64,000 bases of DNA from Favolaschia claudopus. Its lineage: Eukaryota; Basidiomycota; Agaricomycetes; Agaricales; Mycenaceae. Positions 46,990-58,100 of this stretch are shown here, piece after piece (the first letter of the stretch is position 1; each line of letters begins with the position of its first letter). A program made the translations under genes and the position numbers. The notes below the pieces were generated by a model. The model had not been told where the DNA came from. It saw only the letters and a list, made by a program, of their open reading frames with translations, and searched no databases. Location of the stretch: NCBI GenBank assembly GCA_037176885.1, contig JAWWNJ010000004.1:124001-188000 (forward strand). Reading direction: 5' to 3'.

Positions 46990-48799
46990 AGCGCCGGAAA
47001 ATCGTGAGCGTCTTCCATTGTCAGATCACATCGTCTTCGCCGTCAGTGCCATGCCACTGCCATGCCGATTGGAAAACTTGAGAAAAAAAAATCTACTCTC
47101 AACCGGCTGCGCATTTAGCTTCACTCCACTTCTCACCCTCTCCGCTACCAGATCGCGGGGTGGTTGCATATAATCGAGTCCCGTTCACGACCCTTATTTT
47201 AGCCTGTACGCATCGTGGCTAAGCAGGCGAGGTCACCGATCACGTTCGAGACCGCCGTCATGTCGTGTGCGCGCAATGTGCGCGGGTAGGCGCCAATTGA
47301 AACGTCGTGCGAGTTCCGGGAGAGTCTCAACCGTCAGGCGTATTCGATTGCGACACCCCTAACAGCTGTGTGTCGCACCCAATTATTCGAGAGGTTCGAG
47401 ATGAGAGTCAAACCGGTGTGCTCACCGTAAGTTGGAGATTGGAAGATAGGTTCTAGTTCTCTGAAGCATCATAAATATAACTGTGAACGTCTCCTCAAAC
47501 CTTGTGTGAGCGCCGTGGATCATAGTTTGGAACTCAATCGAAGCGCAAAAACATACCACGAGATTTTCGGCATGGGACTTCGATTTCGTCAGTCCTGCGA
47601 TTTTGTAAAGCTTCCATTCCATTGGAAACGATATGTGCTAATGAGTCTCCTTCCGTACGGTACGCGCCGAACATCGGGTGAGCCGACGCCCCGTTTCAAC
47701 GACTCGGAACGGCAAGTTGTCGGATTTGGGGAAAAGATTGATTGAAGTTAAATTTAGAAGAGGATAATTTACACCGAGGCCCTAAAGCAGAGACAACCGC
47801 TTGCGTCGCGACGGTCGGGCATGACGTGAGTATGCCACCAATTTCAGGCAGGTTCGTCTTTACTCGAAGGTTTGGGCAGGGTTTGGCAAGTGTTTGCCCA
47901 CGTCGAATTGGTTCCAAGGGGCCCGTAGCTTCTATGCGTATGATCCAATGAGGATTTCCTGAGAAATATAAAGAATTGTGAAGTCTGGGTGTCTGCAGGT
48001 AGGGTCCTGTGTCGGGATGGGCCAAGCAAGAGCCAAGGGTGATGTCACGGTCATACTTGGGGGAGGGGGGCCATTGCCTTCGCATGGCAGGAACTCGCAC
48101 TTTTACTTGTTACTTCTATTTCGATAAATTTATTCTTTGTACTGAATAGTCTCGAATTTCGATAGTAATTCCTTAGGTAACAAAGTTGAAGACATGCCGC
48201 CGGCCCGCAGTCACCAGTTGACTCAGACGGTTAACAGCCTTGGAGTTGCTGAGACCAGCGAAGGATCTCTAAACGAGCATAAAGCCCTTTTTTCCACTGC
48301 TCTAATACTTATCCTGACTAAACGGGCAGAACGGACGAGGTAGTTGGAAGATTCCGATGTAGAGGGAGATTCGGGCGGCGTTGCCAACTTGAGAGGCTGG
48401 GATGGAGCGCTCAATTCTTAGCTCGTCGAAGCTTCACTCCTTTATTTTCTCTCTTCGTTCTCTTTACCCATGTACGGGAATTGCGGCCCCAACCTGTATC
48501 TCCGCAAGAGACTGGGGCCAGCTCGTCCGAGAATGATGCTCTGCTCGATTTTTTCTCCGGCCAGTTCTTTGAAGCGGGTAAGTCGGGTGTCAGCGGCGAC
48601 GTTGCTCCCTTCGGCGGGAATAATGCTGGGCTGACTGCGCATAGCATTGGACGTGGTCCGCCTCCTTCGTAAGTATTGTCTACTCAAGAATCGAGCAAAG
48701 GGGTAGCTTACATACTACGAATCTCAGTGCCAATCACCGAGCTCATACACCCTTGCCCCCTTCCCTTCCGAATCACAACATGCGCGTCGCGTCAATGCC
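46990..48799. other. No convincing gene
   Basis: Short overlapping frames on both strands, none recognisable. 48,481-48,672 (plus) could be one exon of an unknown gene ending at a GTAAGT donor (48,669), but no partners were found. Confidence 0.35.
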
Positions 48800-49245
48800 T
48801 AGTGTTGCCGGGAGCTGAGTTGGAGCTGAACTCGAGTTGATTGCCCATCAGCTCGCTGTCAGCTCGAGTTGACCGGAGCTGGCTCAGAGCTGATACCGGA
48901 TATGGGAATCTAGTGTCCCAGGGTTCATCTTTCCACCCGAAGGGCAAAATTTTAGGGGAGAATGGACCAAATTTTTATGTGGAAGGTTTTCCTGAGCTCT
49001 CTTCAAGCTCAAACTGCTTTTTATACGTCGAAAACGGCCAAGAAACGGCCAATACAGAAACTGGGGAGGGAGTGTGATGTCACTCAGTTACACCACCCGA
49101 AATGTCACGTCGTCCGCTTTGGGTGACGAGGGTGGAGTCGACTCAGTCGAGGCGAGCTGGCATCACCTCGAGGTGCCGCTTTTGGGAAGGGATCGAGTTA
49201 GAGTTGAACTCAGCTCGGAGCTAGCTCCAGCTTCCGGCAACACTA
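48800..49245. mobile_element. Non-autonomous hAT element, 446 bp
   Basis: Ends TAGTGTTGCCGGGAGCTGAG and CAGCTTCCGGCAACACTA. The subterminal region is packed with AGCTCG/GAGCTG words. The left end matches the 3' end of hAT copy 1 (31,593), so it is probably a deletion derivative of that family. No clear 8-bp target duplication (TCAATGCC left, CGCCCAGC right). Confidence 0.75.
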
Positions 49246-49539
49246 CGCCCAGCCTCGGTACTTGTCCGGAAGAGTTCTGTGAGTGCCATAGAACATTAGT
49301 GCAGTAATTAAGTCACATTGAATGCTCATTTGGACGCTAGCAAATGTGCAAGAGTGGTTTGACCCAAATTGTGTTCATTGATGGACTCACGGCATCTGCC
49401 TTTTCGGGCAACAATTTGTGGAGTTTTTGACAGAATCGTCAACAAGTGTAGACAAAAAAACGAAGTGAAAGAAATGCCGAAACCCGTATTCTTTTTCCAA
49501 AACTGTATCTGTGCTCACTGCTAAACTAAAGCTGAGCGC

Positions 49540-50666
49540 CAAGTTTCAAGAGACATACGCATCAACGCAGAAGGGAGCCCGCACCGCCGTCGTGTTCCCA
49601 ATCCAAACACTGGCTGTCTCGGTGGTAACAGTGAAAAATCCACAGCAGCTCCTTCGGCTTCTAGCGCGCGATCCGCTGCTCAACGGCGCCGTAGCGAACG
49701 CGAACGTCAAGAACGAGGAGAAAATGCTCTTCCACGTCCTCCGCCGAATGCTTCCCGCGTTCGAGGTCAGCAAGCGAGACGTCTCAACGAGCGCAGAGCG
49801 AAGGAATATCAGATGGATATTGATAACGGTGCGTTGCTGTTTTTCCAATACTAATCTATGTTTCTGATCTACTGTAGAACCTCCCATACTCAAAACCATT
49901 CGCAATCAAACGCGTCTCGGGTGCTCCAGGTAAAAGAATGCACATGACTTTCTGTTTAATACCCTCTAAGCCGGTTTAGACCCTCAATAATTATGCCCTC
50001 CCCACACCTCCCGCCACTCAACAACCTCGGCAGCGCACGACTCAATCCCGCTCTTCCAGAGGTACTGAAACTAATGCTTGCCCCAATCGACGCCGTTCAA
50101 ACAATGGTATGTGTTTATTTGAATGCGCGCTGCCGTGTCTTACAGTGTTCTAGGTCCTGCAACTCAGTTTCGCGCGCGCGGGGCACGTCGTCCTCGAGCC
50201 CGACCTCTCCCCGTTGGGCGGCGTGTGTTCGAGGACCCCTCCGCTCGACATGACTTGGGACCAATGAATCTGCTGTGTACATCCTTCTCTGGGACAACGA
50301 ATGTGTTGCCCGCTCATCGACTGTCGGCTCACCGTCATTTGGTATTTGCTGTGATCATGACAAGGTTTCTCTTGAGCGCCTCAATGAACCCCCAGAGCCT
50401 CTTCGACGCCTTCTTTGTGGGCTCTGATGCACAGGCTCTAGAGTTTCGAAACCACATCACTCAGTATAATTCCGCTCTTGCCTTCACTTTGCTTGGTGTC
50501 TCGGACGACAAGACAATCAACCGCCATGGTCCGAACGCCTGGGTTTCAACTCTACGTTGCTCTCTCGAGAGCAACATCTCGGCATCGCATTAAGGCGCTT
50601 CTACCACAGCGCCCGCTCTCCAATTGTACTCCAAACATCGTATTTCCTCAGGTTTTTGCGCAGTGA
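49540..50666 (+). pseudogene. Internally deleted Helitron RepHel gene
   Basis: An N-terminal basic region (SERERQERGENALPRPPPNAS, NERRAKEYQMDID, about 49,690-49,830) resembles Helitron proteins. Then the Helitron_like_N block (50,270-50,540) shows ESAVYILLWDNECVARSS, CCDHDKVSLERLNEPPEPLRRLL and FRNHITQYNSALAFTLLGVSDDK, ending GPNAW. Directly after it a shifted frame reads [19 protein letters not shown] and NIVFPQVFAQ, the very end of the Pif1 helicase (motif VI). The rest of the Rep nuclease and helicase (over 1,000 residues in full-length proteins) is deleted, so it is a non-autonomous remnant. Confidence 0.75.
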
Positions 50667-51520
50667 TGTACTTAATTTGAAATAAATTGTATCCTCTCTC
50701 CAACATGGGGCGCTTCGTGAAAATCTCTGATTTTTTTTTTTTTTGCACTGGTAGAGTTTGTTGGCTTCTCTCTGTGAGCGATAGTTTCGCAAACTGGACA
50801 AGTCGAGGTTTTCCGTCGTCGTTTCAAACAGCGGGAATACAAGCACAGCCAAATAATATATATCATTTAATTCATTTTTACATTCTGACCTTGTACCAAC
50901 GCCGGATTTTTCGCTTTCGTTGGCGTCGAGACCTTGGTTGATTTCCATTCGAAGGCTCAAAGATCAAGAAAATATGCCCCAGACCCCGGTGCTGGAAACT
51001 TGATAGTATCTACATAAAAAAATTATGCGCAGCAACAAACGCAAAAGGTATGCATACCATCTCTCTCGGGCCTTCGACTGCCGACTCTATCCCCTCCACA
51101 TCTTCTGGCTTTCTAAATGCCTCAGTTCTGCCTGTGTCTATGTCTCCCTGGCCCAACTTCGTCAGAGAATTTGGAGACTGCCAAACTTCACAATCACCTT
51201 GATACTGGCGCTCATCGCTGTTAATTTTCCGTCTTTGATTATCCTCAAGGTGCTCTGTACGCATCGTTTAAAGGCGGCCAGTGCGCCACCCACCGCCGAT
51301 CCTGCGTCATTTCAAGTTGTGGATCATTCGCCATGGCGCCACTCAACTCCACTCCGCTCCGACTGTGCAGTGCTCGGTTCTGGTTGTTCCACCGTCAATG
51401 ACGCAAAACGATAACATGACTGGCCGGGACGCGCTGGATGGTGAGAACTTTTACCGTCGGTCCTCCTCTGGCCGTTTTTCGTGTCTCCACCAAACTCCAC
51501 TGACGTATTGCTCTTTCTAG
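50667..51520. other. Intergenic, no gene seen
   Basis: Possible Helitron 3' flank. AT-rich with a T-run at 50,732. Frames such as 51,025-51,414 lack recognisable content. Confidence 0.4.
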
Positions 51521-51521
51521 A

Positions 51522-51528
51522 TATAAAA
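51522..51528 (+). promoter_or_regulatory. TATA box of the 51.6-kb gene
   Basis: TATAAAA, 60-66 nt upstream of the ATG at 51588. Confidence 0.6.
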
Positions 51529-51587
51529 ACCTCAGCTACTTCCGTCGAAAAGTTATCCAATTCAACGACTTTCTACTCTCTATCACC

Positions 51588-52585
51588 ATGCCTTCTTCAG
51601 CTACTATCTCGGGTGCCGCCGTCCTCGAAAACCCTCGGGCCATCCCAAACACAAACACCATCTTATTCGACTCTCAGATGTACCTTGCGTCTTCTGAGCC
51701 TGCTACCGTCGGTTCCTTACGATACTTCAACGAAAATAAACTCGAGTTTGCGCCGGTTTCCTGCTGTAGCGTGGTGATTCATGTATGTGTTGATTGCTGA
51801 ATGTTAAAGTTGTACTGATTTAATCTACAGGCCGCCCGTATCTCGCCTGACATCGAAGTTTTCTCCGACAAACTGGCCGCCGTGGACTATCACCTCTTTG
51901 GGGATATCATATCTGTGAGTTTGACTTACCGTTTGGCCTGTGTTTTCAATACACTCCCCCTAACAATCCTTTCCAGTTGATACCCTTTGGGTTGCCTGAA
52001 AGTTTCACCCCCAAATATCACCCATTTGTCAGTGTATGCGGCGCTGCTTCCAATGTCGACAAGCAGAACTCATCTTTCGACATTACTGCCGAGCAATATC
52101 TTTCTGCCAACAAGGCTTACAACAACCAATTCCCGGTTCACCCTGACACCCCACGCTGGCAGAACAAAAAACCCCTTCCAGGGCCAGGCAAGCCGGTCGT
52201 AGTTGATGGTTTCCTAACTGGTGTTGAGCGCAACCCGGATCGTACTGTCAAACATTTCATCATTGACATCGAGAAGGTCACCTTTGTTGGTCAAGGGACG
52301 TCTGCACCAAAAGCGGAGCCAAGTCCTGTTAAATTGAGTATGTGATTTCTACCTTTCTTTCTCCCCAATTCTTCAACAACTTTGTCGCCCTCAGAATCCG
52401 ACTCCGGTGCCTCCGCGCTGATGTTCACTGGTTTCGACGAGGTCACGGAACAACAACCCGCTCCAAAAAAGCGAAAAATCACGTTAGTCACCACCGATGA
52501 TCACCCTACCGAGCAGCCCAACAACAGAGACGACGATAAAGGCGAAGGTAGTTCCCCTGGTGGTCGTCGCCGTCAGCGACAGTAG
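51588..52585 (+). CDS. Conserved basidiomycete protein of unknown function, nuclear-type tail
   Basis: Four exons (introns 51783-51830, 51915-51976, 52338-52394) sum to 831 nt, 276 residues, intact. The layout is familiar from multicopy mushroom hypothetical proteins: a start like ISGAAVLENPRAIPNTNTIL, QMYLASSEPATVGSLRYFN, DYHLFGDI, YHPFVSVCGAASN, DGFLTGVERN and FIIDIEKVTFVGQ. The last part suggests a beta-rich, perhaps OB-like fold; that is a guess. The C-terminus has a basic PAPKKRKI nuclear-localisation-type motif and ends GGRRRQRQ. It lies 0.9 kb downstream of a Helitron remnant, so a transposon link is possible but unproven. Confidence 0.65.
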
Positions 52586-52589
52586 AATA

Positions 52590-54370
52590 TATTTGCACTT
52601 TGTATTCCAAATTTAAATTTTGTCCTTAAACACTCTGCGCATACCCTATATTGAGATAACCCGTGGCGAAGCACGGGCTCACTGCTAGTTCAACACAAAT
52701 GACGACGAAATACCTGACACAAGGTCCTGAGCAACATCATGAATTTCAAAACCTTCCCTCTGCACAGTGTAAAATGCAGCTTGATCCTTGAATTGTACAA
52801 TTCCTTCTCTTGCCGCGCTGAAGCCTGACACCGATGATCTATCCGACTTTTTGGCAGGAAATGATACAGTAGGTGGCTCTTCCCCAGTACTGCCACGTAA
52901 AGAAGCGGTTGGTCACGAGGTTAAATTTACCTCAAGGTTGCCTTGAGCCTGAGCGATCTCTGTCGATTTGAACGAAATTGTACAATATCTCAACACTTTA
53001 ATACATATACGACTCGCACTCAGACATGCATGAAGTACATACCACGAGACAATTCAATGGCAAGTCAATTTACTGCTAACTGCGGAACATAGGGCGGGAT
53101 CCCTTTTTTTTCCAAAAAAGGTCACTTTTTGATGCTTTTTCGTATATCGCCCGTATCTCGCTCAATTCTGCTCCGTTCCCCTTCGGAATAGGCCCAAAAT
53201 TTTTGCATTCTATATCCGCACCCGCCCGGGCACACGAATATATTTTATAGTGGCGGGAATTATGTAATACAGTGTTGCCGGTACTTTTCAGACTGTAATT
53301 TATATAACATTTCTCTTGCTGAATTTAGTAATCAGTGTCTTCACGTCTTTCTTTATCAGTGTCCCATATCACAACTCTTTTTAGATTGGACCAAGGACTT
53401 GAAGAATCCACAGCAAGGCAGCGTAGCTGCTAGGATAATGCTGCAAAATTGAGTCCTCAAATGCAGGAGGAAAATTTGAAAACAGCCTGTTGAGAAGAAG
53501 CAAAAAAAGTCAACACGTTACCCGGCAATAAGAAATGTTTCTAACCAAGTTCAAGAGCAATTATTACTCGCGGAAGCTCCCGCTCCCAAACCACCAGGCT
53601 TTTTACGGGATAAAAGGCGCTGCGCGGGGTCGTACAACTGAGAGCATGGGCTGCACTCAACGGCAAGGCTGGACGGGTAAATGAGCGAGTTCAAAATTCT
53701 GGTACGCACCCCTGGCACGAGGAGGTGAGCCAACGCGGTGGGATATGGAGGCGGAGAGAGACGGCGCAGCATGGTACATAAAGAAACTTTACCGAAAAAA
53801 TAACTGTTTCGTTGATATCAATATTAATGTTGCGAATTCCGCAGCAAAAACAATACTCAAAGTTCTTAGACGCGCATAAGGAACGACGCGCGAACTCGCG
53901 CTCGCCCATTGTGTGCGTCTAAATCATAGCTGTAGTTCGCTTGCTCAATGACGGTCACGCAGTAGTTACTGTATTTCTCGCTCGCGTAGTCACTTGGCGG
54001 ATGCTGCACGGGCGGTAACTTCAACTTGTCCGTGCCGCCGCCGCCACCTGTTCGTCACTTGGTCCCCTCAATTCTCGGCTCACCTCACTTTCGAAAATAA
54101 ATAATTGCTGCGCCTATCAATGAGTTGACAGATCTCGGAGGTAAGGCCGAAAACGGCCAGTATTTATCCCACCACCCATTCTCTCATGAGTGCTTACGGC
54201 TCGCGAGTCCAACGCGTCGCGTCGCGTCGTGCTCGGATGTTCGGCTAACATTCTAAGCTTGGAACTGCGCCGCGCTGCTCAGAAAATAGACACGGGACGT
54301 ACTTGGAGTATCGCTAATCAATAATCACAACATCCTGAACCTTAATACAACCTTAATCGGGTAGCCACAC
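52590..54370. other. Long non-coding stretch
   Basis: No gene recognised on either strand. Features: short hairpin TTTTTTTTCCAAAAAAGG at about 53,105, a GCCGCCGCCGCC run at 54,030, and GCGTCGCGTCGCGTCG at about 54,212. Confidence 0.5.
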
Positions 54371-54373
54371 CTG

Positions 54374-54693
54374 ATGCCTCGAGCCTTCACGAAGGAGCGC
54401 GCGCGCGACGATGCAGAGCAGCAAGCAGACGAGTTACTGGTATTATCTCTGCTGCTTGAAGAAGATGACGATCTGGAAGCTGAACTTATGGGAATAGATC
54501 TCGCTGATGAAGAATTGGATGTCTGGGATAGCAGCCTTCTTGCAGACAACGAGTTGACGGAACTCCTGGAGCTGGTCGCCCTGGATTGGATGGAAATTGC
54601 AGCATACCTTGGCGACACATCTAGAGGGCCATATAATGACATTCCCAAGTCTACAGATTTCTTCTCTGTGCTACTTTCGAAATATGTTTTGGT
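54374..54693 (+). pseudogene. N-terminal fragment of a Harbinger-type transposase
   Basis: ATG at 54374. Acidic, Leu-rich start (TKERARDDAEQQADELLVLSL, LLEEDDDLEAELMGIDLADEE), then LVALDWMEIAAYLGDTSRGPYNDIPKSTDFFSVLLSKY. This is the N-terminal layout of basidiomycete DDE_Tnp_4 proteins. The coding sequence is cut by the MULE-type element at 54,703. Beyond its right end (63,384 on) I do not see the catalytic domain, so the fragment was probably dead before or soon after insertion. Confidence 0.5.
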
Positions 54694-54702
54694 GAGTGCA
54701 AA

Positions 54703-54727
54703 GGATAATTCTATTTGGGAACCCCAA
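54703..54727 (+). repeat. MULE terminal inverted repeat, left
   Basis: GGATAATTCTATTTGGGAAC and 5 more bases; reverse complement of 63350-63374 with one mismatch. Confidence 0.93.
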
Positions 54728-55147
54728 GTTTTCGGCTAAGGGGTTCCCAATTAGAAAGAGTCTATTTGGGAACCCCCACGTGCTGATATTTTCTCTTATC
54801 TTTCTTATCTTTCCGGAACGTCTTTCCCGCAATCTAATCAAGTGCGATTGGATTTTAGACTTTTGCTGAGACTTTGTCTGTGTCCCCTTCTTTTCCGCTT
54901 GTCCTTAATGTCCTTTGTCAAACTGGGCACCTGAGTTCATGATCTAATGAGCCCCAGCATGCCAAGTAGTTCTGACTTCAATTCCTTTGGCCTATGTTCT
55001 TGTCCAACCGCTTCTCAAATGCCCTGTGTTTCATCAAGAGATTGATCCCAATGCAGATCAGCTATACGCAAACGGGCTTACAAAATTTCAGATAAAGCGG
55101 TGACTCAGAGTGGGCATTTGTCTGCTCATTCCTCTCATTTTACTGTC

Positions 55148-58100
55148 ATGTCAGTCGCCTTAAGTTTTGACGCCTATTCTACACCTTCCCCTGAGGAGCG
55201 GTTCTCTGCTGAAAGTGTTGGCAATCTGACCTTCGGCGAGGCAGCCAGTATGCTCCTACAAAATCGGCTTCCCTTAATTCTACCCAGGGACAGCATCATC
55301 TCCTGGGTTTTCCATGATCGTGTCCCCACCGAACCCGAAGCTCTTACCCTTGCCGACAACGAGCCTATCCCGCATCGGGAAGACCTTTTGGCAATCACTG
55401 AGACGTGGGAGACGGCTTATGCGGACAGTGCTCGCTCTGTGTATATCGACCTTCCGAATCTCGAGCGTCCAATGTGGTACCATTTCTCTAAAGTATGTGT
55501 CACTCTCTGCTTGAGATGACTTGAGAGTGATTTTCTCTTGCTCGATATTGCAGATTCGACTCATTCGCAATGCCAATAACCACTTTCCACACCTTCTCGC
55601 CGCTTCTGGTATCTTTAAGCGCATCCAAGCTTCCCCATCGCCTATGCTACCGCCAGAGTGCATTGAGAAGCTCGAAGCTACTCGACTCATGGAGCCTCTC
55701 GCGGGATTTCACGGTACTCACACTCCTCTGCATACTCTGGGTTGCCTCCTTGATGAGCAGTGGGCAAGCGAAGATGTCCTCAATGCTGCTGCAGAGATGA
55801 TGTACTTTTATCGCGGGGTGATGAAGGAGCTTTGCGGTGATCCCTCCTTCCTGTTTCTTCCTACGCTGTTCATCAACGAATGTCGTCGTGTCTGGCTCCT
55901 CGATGAATCTATCCGTGGCTATTCTCAGAATATGATCTGGGTTCGTGAACGGATTCGAGCAGGGAGGGTGCACGGGATTGGCATGCTCGTTTGCACCAGC
56001 AATCATTATTCCGCCATCGTGAAAATTCGCCTTGATGAGTTGGAGCATGGCGATTCTCTCCACCTTCCTGCGCAATCCGACCTGCTGCCGATCCTTCGCT
56101 GGGTTTTTGCCGGCCTGGGCGCCTTTGACCCAGGAAATTCGCAAGCACACATCAAGCCTGGTCTCATTGATCGCCAGAGATCATTGGCGGGAGAAGGGAG
56201 CTGCGGAATAGCGGCATTAAACTTTATTGCATTTCGCACCGGAATGCAGACTCCACGCTGGATGGCGGACGAGTCTCTCAGGTTCCGCGATGAGCTCTTG
56301 CATGCTCTCCTTCGCTATCATCTAATCGCGCGGCAGAAGTCTACGGTACTTTCGATTTTGTTTCTCTCTTGCAGTCATGTCACTCACATTGTCTTCTTAG
56401 ACCTTTAGCGATTGGGTTGTGCTCTGCGCTTTGAAGGGAGAAGATGCCGAAGTCGCCTTCCCCATCGAGGCCCTGGGCGTTGCAGTGGGGTACTCAGATT
56501 TCAATCTCTATGCGTTGGCAGTAAACGTGAGGAGGTCCATGTCTCTTATGATTCGCTCATTTGTCTCACTTTTTTCCCCGATAGATGAGTCATCCGATAT
56601 TTGATTGGGCAATCGCGGTTCAGCAGCAGCACCCACCACACAATGGCGACCCATTCGCTGCTCCCACCGTCTCATCTGGCACGAACGCAGACCTACAGCC
56701 ACCTATTATTCTCAATTCTCTGCCTCAGCCTAAAAAGCTTGTGCCTCCGCTTCATGGCTTGACAGAAATCGTCCTCGAGGCTGGCTATGATTATTCATCT
56801 ATGTTTCCCCTGCCTGAGTTCGGGCCCGGCGAGGCTAAAAGCACAGACATAGTCGAGATCCCTGACTCTCCCCCCAAGACTCCCCCTCGCCGAATCAAGT
56901 CCGAGTCTGAGCTCATCGATCTCTGCAGTCCAGACGTCATTGATCTATGCACCCCACCACGACACATTGCCAGAACCCCACCACCGCGCCTCGCTACACA
57001 GAAAGACATTGTCGATCTTGGCCTGTCGCCACTTCGTCCTGGTGTGAAGCGCAGCAAATCCGCTTCTGCGAAGATTGAGCCGATCGACCTTTCCATTGCA
57101 TCCCCCCCGCGCCATAAAGTCAAACCTGATCCCACAGATCCTGCCCCATCTCGCAACCCACCCCTTCCACGCCCTCCTCCTCGTGATATCCGCGCCTCTT
57201 CTGGGCCGCTTCGCCTCAACGACATTTACGACTCTTACGAGGAGGCAGAGCAGGCTGTTTTCCGACACCACGAATCGCTCGGGTACAAGTATATCCGTAG
57301 CCAGCTCCGGCTTGATGAAAATTCGGGCCAAGCTCGACGCCGCACGCTCCGCTGCAATCGCTATAAAGATGCTGAGGAAACTCACCAGATCACCGTCGAT
57401 CCTGCAGACCACCGCAAAGGAAAATCAGGCCGCACGAACTGTGGTGCCCACGTTAACGTTGCGCTCATGCCGCTCGGGCAATGGCGGATTTCCAAAATCG
57501 TCGATACCCACAACCACGAGTCGCTGCCTCCAGGTGGACCAATCCAGCGGCCGCCTACCAAGCAGCAGCGTGAGACGGTTGAGAAGTTCGCCAACTCGGG
57601 GTTCACGCGAAAGCAGCTGGGATCCATTCTCGAATCGCGGGAGGCGGAGCCGTCGAAGACCCCTCTCGAGCCGCGCCAGCTCACCAACCTGCTGAATCAG
57701 GCAAGACGGGAAGCACGCGACGAAATCGAGCGTCTGGGCGGAGATATGCAGTCGATCCTTGCGTTCCTGGAGGAGGCAAATGCAACGGAGCCAGGATGGG
57801 ATTATTCGGTCCAGATGGATGAAAATAATGTTGTGACAGCTTTGTGGTGGCAGTCCCCTGAGCAGAAACGCCTAAGTCGCCGTCACACAGACATCCTGAT
57901 TAACGACAACTCCTATAACCGGAACGACAAGCAGCTGCCACTGTCGATCGGGGTCGTGATTGACTTGCATGCGCGTTCGCGCAATGCTTGGTATGCGCTT
58001 CAGAAAAAGGAGGACATTGCCTTTCACTCATGGGTGCTGCGCTGCCACCTCCGCGCTTCCGACGATGTCCATCCCGAGCTCTTTGTCTCTGACCGCTCAG

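Noticed and set aside
48471..48680. Possible exon of a host gene
   Set aside because: Has an ATG and a GTAAGT donor, but no following exon or family could be recognised.
56790..57690. Long frames antisense or shifted within the MULE transposase exon
   Set aside because: GC-rich shadow frames of the real coding strand, no domain.
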